NCBI GenBank assembly: GCA_001804205.1
Contig: MHFM01000012.1
Span: 1-19,904 of the forward strand
DNA length: 19,904 nt
Reading direction: 5' to 3'
Origin: Omnitrophica bacterium RIFCSPLOWO2_01_FULL_45_10b
Lineage (GTDB): Bacteria > Omnitrophota > Omnitrophia > Omnitrophales > Danuiimicrobiaceae
Shown: positions 14,200-19,904 of the stretch, in pieces
Layout: every line of letters starts with the position of its first letter
Position numbering within the stretch: the first letter of the stretch is position 1
Notes under the pieces: model-generated
Seen by the model: the letters and a program-made list of their open reading frames with translations, nothing else
What the model was told of the DNA's origin: nothing
Database searches by the model: none
Position numbers and translations under genes: made by a program

Positions 14200-15217
14200 T
14201 CCAATCCTTATTCTTTGTCACCGTTGTCCCGCCACCGCCCGAAAAATATGGCGGAGGACTGGTCAAAATTTCTGAGGCATAAGTTACATTGAGTGGAATC
14301 AAATTTCGCAAGAGAATATCTCTGCCTGCAATCATGGTGCCGGCGAACGTGCCGCTATTTCGATTAAAACTAATGTCCCGGCCGGCATAAATCAAACCGG
14401 AAATGCTCAAACTGCTGTTTCGCGTTCCCACAACATCCTTATTCGAAGCGGCAGCAACCAAAGCAGGATAGCCTGTAGAAGGGGTAACTGTGATATTTGT
14501 CGCGTTATTGGCAAATGTAATATGACCTCCTGATGATATCACGGTGCCATTGATCGTCACATTTGACTGAATGGTAACGTTGCCCGTCACATACCAAATG
14601 CCGCTGTAGGTTCCCGCTGTAAATGTCTTAGTTCCCGTAACGACTGTATTGGCAATCGCTTGATAGGAAGCAGTGTTCACGGTTGGGGTGGCTACAGCTG
14701 AATCTTGAGTCACAGTTCCTACAAACGTAATGCCGCCGGAATTTTGAAGATTGTTGCCAACGCTGACATTACCTGTGACTGTACCTGTTGAATTATTGAA
14801 GTTCAGATTGCGTTCCGAATGCTGAACGTAGCTAAATGCCGGAGAGGCGCCTGTACCAACTACAACGCTTTGTACAACTTGGCGGCTTTGGCTATCAACG
14901 GTTCCCGTCGAAGTGAGAGTGTACGTAGTTCCATTCCTTGCAATGGTCACTGAATAGGTCCCGCTTCCAAAGGCAATATTTTGCATTGACGTACTATCCG
15001 TCGCCCCATTGGCAATGGTGAGCTCGTTATTTTTCAAACGTTTGATCACATCAGAAATCCCGGCCTCGCCAAGCCAAAACGCTTTTGCATCGTTCGTTTG
15101 GAAAGAAGCATTTCTGAAGTTGGTGGTCAGAGAAAGGATCAGGCTTCCCGCAAGAGCCGAAAGTGTCACCATCAACACAAGGGTAAGGAGTAAAACAAAT
15201 CCTTTTTCTTTAAACAT
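14189..15217 (-). CDS. PilX/GspK-like minor pilin with beta-solenoid-like body
   Basis: A 342-residue protein. The start is placed at ATG 15217 (MFKEKGFVLLLTLVLM) because AGGG lies six bases upstream and the prepilin-like leader is then short; a frame to 15265 exists but would overlap the previous gene more. Cleavage after EKG is expected; residue 5 of the mature protein is Leu instead of Glu, as in the tip subunits GspK and some PilX. After the helix, DAKAFWLGEAGISDVIKRL is typical of PilX_N proteins. The rest (about 110-320) is rich in Thr, Asn, Gly and Val with recurring steps such as GNVTIQSNVTINGTV and IAGRDILLRN, like bactofilin or other right-handed beta-solenoids. It ends in SGGGGTT and a short charged tail. 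It lies in the GspK position between the PilW-like and second GspG-like genes. Confidence 0.78.
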   Translation of the reverse strand: MFKEKGFVLLLTLVLMVTLSALAGSLILSLTTNFRNASFQTNDAKAFWLGEAGISDVIKRLKNNELTIANGATDSTSMQNIAFGSGTYSVTIARNGTTYTLTSTGTVDSQSRQVVQSVVVGTGASPAFSYVQHSERNLNFNNSTGTVTGNVSVGNNLQNSGGITFVGTVTQDSAVATPTVNTASYQAIANTVVTGTKTFTAGTYSGIWYVTGNVTIQSNVTINGTVISSGGHITFANNATNITVTPSTGYPALVAAASNKDVVGTRNSSLSISGLIYAGRDISFNRNSGTFAGTMIAGRDILLRNLIPLNVTYASEILTSPPPYFSGGGGTTVTKNKDWNEI

Positions 15218-15752
15218 TTCTTGCCCTGACCTCTCCGCGTATCGTAAGCTTATCGTTGCCTTCAATCCCTTCCAATTTTAAGGCTGCATAGTTGCCGGTT
15301 TTCGTAATGGAAGTATTACCCGTCGGAGGCGTTAAACCTTTTGCAATGATTTCTCCGCTCCCATAGGTGAATCGCGCGCAATTCAAAGTCGCCGGCAAGC
15401 TTCCCGATGTAAAAGTTGTTCTTCTGAGGTCGTACGTTGCTTGGCTGTAAGTCATCGGGCATGAGTCTGAAGAATTATGAAGGTAATAAATGTAATTATT
15501 GTCCGAACCGCTTTCATTGAGTGTTAGCATCAGAGCATTGCTTGTAACTGAAATCGCTTTGGCCTCGCGAACGTCGCGAACCATTCGTTCAACGGCAAAA
15601 TGAAGTTTTTCGCGAATATCATTCCGATGGCCGAGATTGTCCCATCCTTGAAGCGAAACAATGTAAACAGCCATAACCGCACTGACGAGAAACACAATCA
15701 ACGCGATTGCGAAAACAACTTCAAGAAGCGTGATTCCTTTGCATCGTTTCAT
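15210..15752 (-). CDS. PilW/GspJ-like minor prepilin
   Basis: A 180-residue prepilin from ATG 15752, giving the short leader MKRCKG before ITLLEVVFAIALIVFL; Glu5 of the mature protein is present. A TTG four codons upstream (15764) would also be in frame, but the ATG has GAG seven bases before it and the leader length suits prepilins. After the helix, DIREKLHFAVERMVRDVREA is characteristic of PilW/GspJ minor subunits, followed by a beta-rich part with two cysteines (SCPM, NCAR) that may form a disulfide. The stop region overlaps the PilX-like start by eight bases. Minor pilins of this group form the tip complex that primes pilus or pseudopilus growth. Confidence 0.85.
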   Translation of the reverse strand: MKRCKGITLLEVVFAIALIVFLVSAVMAVYIVSLQGWDNLGHRNDIREKLHFAVERMVRDVREAKAISVTSNALMLTLNESGSDNNYIYYLHNSSDSCPMTYSQATYDLRRTTFTSGSLPATLNCARFTYGSGEIIAKGLTPPTGNTSITKTGNYAALKLEGIEGNDKLTIRGEVRARNV

Positions 15753-15769
15753 CAGATTGCTCAAAAAAG

Positions 15770-16150
15770 TTAACTGCCGTTCGCCACATAAGAAGTTAAT
15801 GCCACGTTATTTTCCCCATTGGGAACGGTCCAATAAGCTGTCACAACAACTTGCTTCAAATCGGCATGGGGGCTGGTCGCAACCACTTCGCGCTGGAAAT
15901 CGGAAAATCCTGTAACAGCAGCTTTCGTGCTGCTCGTTACGCTCGCGAATGCGGTATCTTGAATTTCCTCCATTCTCTCCTGTGCTAAGGAAAGCGCCAG
16001 AGAATAATCCTCAACCTGCCCTACCCCAAGATAGCCTCGATTGAATGCTTCCATAATGGCGAATATGCCAAGCCCCACGAGAAGTGATGCAACCAAAACT
16101 TCTAAGATGGTAAAGCCCTTTTTTACGCTCCGACCCTTACAGATTCCCAT
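15770..16150 (-). CDS. PilV/GspI-like minor prepilin
   Basis: A 126-residue prepilin with the signal SVKKG^FTILEVLVASLLVGLG and Glu5 of the mature protein present. The following AFNRGYLGVGQVEDYSLAL and AQERMEEIQD match the PilV/GspI minor subunit pattern. The ATG overlaps the end of the GspG-like gene by 14 bases, and no in-frame ATG, GTG or TTG gives a shorter leader before the cleavage site. It is followed by the PilW/GspJ-like gene after a gap of 17 bases, keeping the I-J order of type II secretion operons. Confidence 0.85.
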   Translation of the reverse strand: MGICKGRSVKKGFTILEVLVASLLVGLGIFAIMEAFNRGYLGVGQVEDYSLALSLAQERMEEIQDTAFASVTSSTKAAVTGFSDFQREVVATSPHADLKQVVVTAYWTVPNGENNVALTSYVANGS

Positions 16151-16598
16151 TGGTCACAAAAACATCGTCATCAGGACCGCCGGCCACCGTACCGGTATCG
16201 CCAATGCCCGTGATATCAGCTGTTTTGTCCGGGCCAACGGAAGAGAGCACGTAATACTTGCTGTTCGAAGACTTCGCGACTGAATAATTAGTCGTGGCGG
16301 TCGCTCCGAACGGATCATAAAAGGTGCTCATTTCGCCCACAAGCCGCGGCGTAGCAGCCTCAAGAGCTGTTTCCAAAGCAGCCCAGGTCGCGGTGGGAAC
16401 CGTTGAGGTCGTATTCAGCAAATAAGACTCAAGAGCCGATTGAACGGTCTTAAGCTCTGCTTTTGCTTTCGCTTTCCTGCCTTCATCGGTAACGCCCGCA
16501 AATCTCGGCAGCGCAATCCCGGCAATAATCAAAATCAGGGTAATCACCACCAAGATTTCGATTAAGGTAAAACCCTTTTCCGATTTCCTTAACTTCAT
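16137..16598 (-). CDS. GspG-like major pseudopilin / type IV prepilin
   Basis: A 153-residue prepilin from ATG 16598, chosen because AGGAGAG lies five bases upstream and the leader (MKLRKSEKG) is then of normal length; the frame extends to 16646 without better support. Cleavage is after EKG, giving FTLIEILVVITLILII with Glu5. The helix end, KAKAELKTVQSALESYLL, is typical of GspG. The globular part has FYDPFG, equivalent to the GspG DPWG motif, then YYVLSSVGPDKTADITGI and an Asp-rich GGPDDDVF ending, fitting the GspG calcium site. It comes right after the pilC/gspF gene, the normal gspG position. A paralogue is at 13702-14199. Confidence 0.88.
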   Translation of the reverse strand: MKLRKSEKGFTLIEILVVITLILIIAGIALPRFAGVTDEGRKAKAKAELKTVQSALESYLLNTTSTVPTATWAALETALEAATPRLVGEMSTFYDPFGATATTNYSVAKSSNSKYYVLSSVGPDKTADITGIGDTGTVAGGPDDDVFVTNGNL

Positions 16599-16685
16599 AG
16601 TTGCTCTCCTCTTTTTCTTTGACTTCATGATGTATTCCCTATTCAAAGTATTAATGATCTTATCTTATGATTCTAATTACCGGCT

Positions 16686-17903
16686 CTAACTAGGATTAAA
16701 AATCTTAATCATGTCAAAAATTGGCAGTAAAATCGACAACATGATGAAGGCGATAATTCCTCCCATGAAAAGTATAAAAATGGGTTCAATCATCGCTGTC
16801 ACTTTTTTAAGTGTGCGTTGAATCAACTGGTCATAAAAATTGGCGACCTTATAAAGCATTTTGTCGAGCATTCCAGAACTTTCGCCCGTCGCAATCATCT
16901 GAAGCGCATCAAGGGGAAACGCGGCGCTTTTCCCAAGGCTATCGGCCAATTTTCCTCCGCTCTGAACACCAGTCCGGGCTTGGGTTAAAACATCTCGGAT
17001 GAGGAGGTTGTGCGTCAAATTTTCCGAAATCTCAAGAGCCTGTAAGATCGGTACCCCGCTTGAAAGCATAAGGGCAACGCTCCGGCTCCAACGGGCAACT
17101 TCAACCCTTTGGATTAAAAGGCCTAGGCTTGGAGTTGAGAGCCAAAATCGATCTAAAAAATATTTCACTGTTGGAACGCGATTTAAAAATTGAAACCCGG
17201 TCACGAAGATTAAAAGAAACCCTGCAGCCAATAACGGATTCGACTGAAGCCATAAACTCAGCTCATATACGACGCGCGTAGGAAGAGGGAGCGGGATGCC
17301 GGCTTTCTGAAAAATCATTGTGAATGTAGGAATAATCCAAACAACCATAAAAATAATCACCGCAATGCTGGCCGTCATGAGCACAATGGGATAAGCAAGA
17401 GCTGAACGGACTTGATGTTTCAATTCATCATTTGCTTCATTTAATTCAGAAACATAGCGGAGCGTTTCGGCTAATTTTCCGCTTGTCTCACCCACGCGAA
17501 TCATGCTCCGGTAGAGCATGGGGAATGTTTTCTCATAACAGCTGAGCGCTTCCGAAAAACTCATACCGCCTTCCACGCGCGAGGCTAAATCTTGCACGAT
17601 CTTTTTAAAGCTTTCACATTCACTCTGCTTTGCCGCAGCGTGTAAAGCGGCGAGCAAAGGGACTCCAGCCTCAACCAGATTGCCCAACTGGAAATAAAAC
17701 ATTGTGAGCTGATCTGAAGAAACAGGTTTTGAAAGGGAAAAGAAATCGTTTGAAAATGAAAAGGACTGATTGGGCTGAATTGTGGTAACAAAATAGCCTT
17801 CGCGCAGCAAATTATCGGCAGCTATTTTTTGAGAGGCCGCTTCAATAATGCCTTTTAACTTTTTTCCTCTCTGATCACGAACTTGATAGGCATACGCGGG
17901 CAT
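16686..17903 (-). CDS. pilC: PilC/GspF inner-membrane platform protein
   Basis: A 405-residue polytopic protein with two T2SSF repeats (about 67-190 and 270-395) and three main membrane segments (about 170-195, 222-240 and 375-398). The start MPAYAYQVRDQRGKKLKG and the C-terminal FILFMGGIIAFIMLSILLPI are hallmark sequences; each repeat has an MIRVGETSGKLAE/MIATGESSGMLDK glycine motif. It forms the membrane platform turned by the PilB ATPase during subunit insertion. Its ATG overlaps the pilB stop by one base (TAATG) with AGGAGG seven bases upstream, so they are translationally coupled. The protein is full length. The gene cannot tell pilus from type II secretion by itself. Confidence 0.95.
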   Translation of the reverse strand: MPAYAYQVRDQRGKKLKGIIEAASQKIAADNLLREGYFVTTIQPNQSFSFSNDFFSLSKPVSSDQLTMFYFQLGNLVEAGVPLLAALHAAAKQSECESFKKIVQDLASRVEGGMSFSEALSCYEKTFPMLYRSMIRVGETSGKLAETLRYVSELNEANDELKHQVRSALAYPIVLMTASIAVIIFMVVWIIPTFTMIFQKAGIPLPLPTRVVYELSLWLQSNPLLAAGFLLIFVTGFQFLNRVPTVKYFLDRFWLSTPSLGLLIQRVEVARWSRSVALMLSSGVPILQALEISENLTHNLLIRDVLTQARTGVQSGGKLADSLGKSAAFPLDALQMIATGESSGMLDKMLYKVANFYDQLIQRTLKKVTAMIEPIFILFMGGIIAFIMLSILLPIFDMIKIFNPS

Positions 17904-19618
17904 TAGTCAGCCTCCTGTGTCGCCCTTAATACTTCTTCGATCGTTGTGGCACCGCTTTTAATTTTCTCGAACCCATCTTGACGCAAAATGCTCATCCCCG
18001 ATTTCACCGCTTGCAATTCGATTTCTTCACTCGACGCTTTGGCAAGCACTAATTTTCGAATTTCATGATTCGGAACTAACATTTCGAAAATCCCGGATCG
18101 GCCGCGGTATCCGGTTTTCTTACAATTCAAGCAGCCTTTTCCACGATAAAGTTGAAGCCCGGCTTCTTTTGGGCTTCCTGAAATCACCGACTTTAAACTT
18201 CCAAGATCTGCTTCGCTTGGTTGATAAGACGTGCGGCACTCCTTGCAAATGGACCGAACTAATCTCTGTGCAATAACGCCCATCAAAGTTGAAGCGACAA
18301 GGAAAGGCTGAATGCCCATTTCAAGAAGCCGTGTTACGGCCGAGGCAGCATTATTGGTGTGAAGCGTTGAAAAAACGAGATGTCCTGTTAAAGCGGCTTG
18401 AATTGCAATCTCGGCCGTTTCCTTATCGCGAATTTCTCCGACCATAATAATGTCTGGATCTTGCCGCAAAATGGAGCGAAGACCATTGGCAAAAGTCAAA
18501 TGGACGGCCGGATTTACCTGAATCTGCCGGATCATCGGCAACTGATATTCCACAGGATCTTCAATGGTCACGATATGTTTTTCAGGGCTATTGATTTGAT
18601 TGAGTGCCGCATAAAGCGTTGTCGTTTTTCCGCTTCCGGTAGGCCCCGTAATCAACAGAATACCGTGAGGCTTCTGAATAATTCCTCTAAAGTGCCCGAG
18701 GCATTCCTTCGACATGCCAAGCTGCTCGAGGGACATCAAAGCGCTTTTCAAATTAAGCAGCCGTAAGACAATATTTTCACCGTGAATGGTCGGCATTATA
18801 GAAATACGGATGTCCACCGTTTGATTTTCCAATTCCATACGCACTCTCCCGTCTTGGGGAGTCCGGGTTTCTGAAATATCCAAATTGGCGGTGACTTTAA
18901 TGCGTGAAACAACGCCGGAATGTAATTCCTTCGGATAACGGTCCACTTCATGAAGCAAACCATCAATCCTATATCGGACAACTACATGGTCTTTTTCGGG
19001 CGCAATGTGAATATCGCTTGCGCCGTCACGGACCGCTTGAGCAATCATCGTATTGACCAGCTTAATCGTCGGCGCTTCTTCCGAACGGGTTTCCCGCGAC
19101 TGCGAAGCTTGTTTGACGGGCATCGCTGCCACCGATGCTACCGATTCTTCCTTCATGGATTGAACCATATCGCTAATATCGCTTTTCAGCCCATAATACT
19201 GCTCAATCGCATTTCGAATTTCAGATTCGGTAGCCAAAGCAGGTTGAATATCAAGGCCGGTTTTCAAACGCAGCTGATCTAATAAGTTGAGATTGAATGG
19301 ATCGCTCATAACCACCGTAAGGCGCTTCCCTACTTTATGAAGAGGAAGTACGGCAAACTTCCGGATTAGATTTTCTGGAATGCTTTTCAAAATTTCGGGC
19401 CGGATCGCCTGATGCGTCAGTTCAACTGCTGATATATTAAACTTGGCACTCAGAAAAGAAATAAGGCGCTTTTCATCAATTAGCCGAAGCTGCTTGAGCA
19501 CTTTTTGAAATGGCTCTTGAAGACGTTTTGCTTCGGTTTCAACTTGCTTGAACTGATCCGGCTGAAGCAAGCCTTCCGCTACAAGACTTTCACCGAGTGA
19601 CATCGCTGTTTTCTGCAT
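17903..19618 (-). CDS. pilB: PilB/GspE assembly ATPase
   Basis: A 571-residue hexameric AAA-type ATPase that powers subunit extraction into the growing filament at the cytoplasmic face. An N-terminal MshEN-type domain (about 1-145) is followed by a linker of roughly 35 residues, then the N2 and catalytic domains. Walker A is GPTGSGKT at 325-332, the Asp box includes TIEDPVE, Walker B is IIMVGE at 390-395, and the His box is GHLVFSTLHT. A tetracysteine zinc motif is at Cys458/461 and 496/499. These features mark an assembly ATPase; the retraction ATPase PilT lacks the N-terminal domain and the zinc motif. The ATG has AGAGGAGT eight bases upstream. The MshEN domain can bind cyclic di-GMP in some relatives, but I cannot confirm the binding motif here. 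It follows the receiver gene by 27 bp. Confidence 0.95.
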   Translation of the reverse strand: MQKTAMSLGESLVAEGLLQPDQFKQVETEAKRLQEPFQKVLKQLRLIDEKRLISFLSAKFNISAVELTHQAIRPEILKSIPENLIRKFAVLPLHKVGKRLTVVMSDPFNLNLLDQLRLKTGLDIQPALATESEIRNAIEQYYGLKSDISDMVQSMKEESVASVAAMPVKQASQSRETRSEEAPTIKLVNTMIAQAVRDGASDIHIAPEKDHVVVRYRIDGLLHEVDRYPKELHSGVVSRIKVTANLDISETRTPQDGRVRMELENQTVDIRISIMPTIHGENIVLRLLNLKSALMSLEQLGMSKECLGHFRGIIQKPHGILLITGPTGSGKTTTLYAALNQINSPEKHIVTIEDPVEYQLPMIRQIQVNPAVHLTFANGLRSILRQDPDIIMVGEIRDKETAEIAIQAALTGHLVFSTLHTNNAASAVTRLLEMGIQPFLVASTLMGVIAQRLVRSICKECRTSYQPSEADLGSLKSVISGSPKEAGLQLYRGKGCLNCKKTGYRGRSGIFEMLVPNHEIRKLVLAKASSEEIELQAVKSGMSILRQDGFEKIKSGATTIEEVLRATQEAD

Positions 19619-19645
19619 GGATGGATACTCCTCTTAACCTTTGAA

Positions 19646-19904
19646 TCACACTTTCAGAAACTCAGAAACTTTACTGAGTAACGCTTGGGGTTCAAAGGGT
19701 TTTGTTAAATAACCGTCGGCACCGCAATCTTCAAGGCCCATTCTTTGATCTTCCTCTGCAGCTTTGGCGGAAAACAAAATAATCGGGATATTTTGGTACC
19801 GACTGTCTTGCTTCAGAGTAGCGCATACTTCATACCCATCCACCTTGGGAAGCATTAAGTCCAAAATAATTAAATCGGGCTTCTCTTGCTTTGCCTTGTC
19901 CAAG
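19646..19904 (-). CDS. Receiver-domain response regulator (partial, 5' end outside window)
   Basis: The last 85 or so residues of a CheY-like receiver are visible and the frame stays open to the window edge; the TTG at 19903 is more likely an internal Leu. DLIILDLMLPKVDGYEVC holds the phosphoacceptor Asp (first Asp of LDLML), ILFSAKA the Ser of beta-4, and YLTKPF the conserved Lys, so all visible switch residues are present. The chain stops at the end of the receiver fold, so no C-terminal output domain exists; an N-terminal one cannot be excluded. It lies 27 bp before pilB on the same strand, so it may be a single-domain regulator of the assembly machine. Confidence 0.88.
   Translation of the reverse strand, partial: LDKAKQEKPDLIILDLMLPKVDGYEVCATLKQDSRYQNIPIILFSAKAAEEDQRMGLEDCGADGYLTKPFEPQALLSKVSEFLKV

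Noticed and set aside
19904..19904. TTG near 19903 as the start of the receiver gene
   Set aside because: A start there would remove the first beta strand and acidic pocket of the receiver fold; the frame is open to the edge, so the gene simply continues outside.

Overview
All recognisable genes in this window lie on the minus strand, so expression runs from high to low coordinates. Two blocks are present. Roughly 1-10180 is a nitrate/nitrite assimilation block with molybdenum-cofactor genes. Roughly 10397-19904 is a type IV pilus / type II secretion-like assembly block bounded by receiver-domain proteins. The organism looks like a diderm (Gram-negative type) bacterium of moderate GC, because PilM/N/O/P-type inner-membrane platform parts are present. 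Fused PilM-PilN and PilO-PilP proteins, a DmsB-DmsC fusion and two kinds of short palindromic repeat suggest an uncultured lineage; from memory such repeats are common in candidate phyla such as Omnitrophota, but this placement is a weak inference.

Nitrate block, in order of transcription: a GAF-ANTAR RNA-binding regulator (10179-9457); a leader with a stem capped by an A-N-N-G hexaloop, an intrinsic terminator and two further hairpins (9467-9264); nirB; a 110-bp element bounded by inverted repeats; nirD; a four-cluster ferredoxin/DmsC membrane-anchor fusion; the molybdopterin nitrate reductase nasA; a NarK-type transporter; moaA; and the start of moaD, cut by the window edge. The logic is import nitrate (NarK), reduce it to nitrite (NasA, apparently fed from the quinol pool through the membrane fusion protein), reduce nitrite to ammonium (NirBD), and make the required molybdopterin cofactor (MoaA, MoaD). 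The leader layout suggests that the ANTAR protein controls this set by transcription antitermination, as NasR does for the Klebsiella nas operon, but with a GAF sensor in place of NIT.

Assembly block, in order of transcription: a partial receiver protein, PilB/GspE, PilC/GspF, a GspG-like pseudopilin, PilV/GspI-like, PilW/GspJ-like, a PilX/GspK-like protein with a beta-solenoid-like body, a second GspG-like pseudopilin, a PilM-PilN fusion (the GspL plan), a PilO-PilP fusion (GspM plus GspC homology region), and a tandem receiver protein. The order E-F-G-I-J-K-(G)-L-M is that of a type II secretion operon, although the individual proteins look pilus-like. No secretin, retraction ATPase or prepilin peptidase lies in the window.

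No gene-free stretch exceeds 300 bases; the two longest gaps (about 193 and 217 bp) flank the ANTAR gene and hold regulatory structure. No RNA genes, transposase genes or CRISPR arrays were seen.
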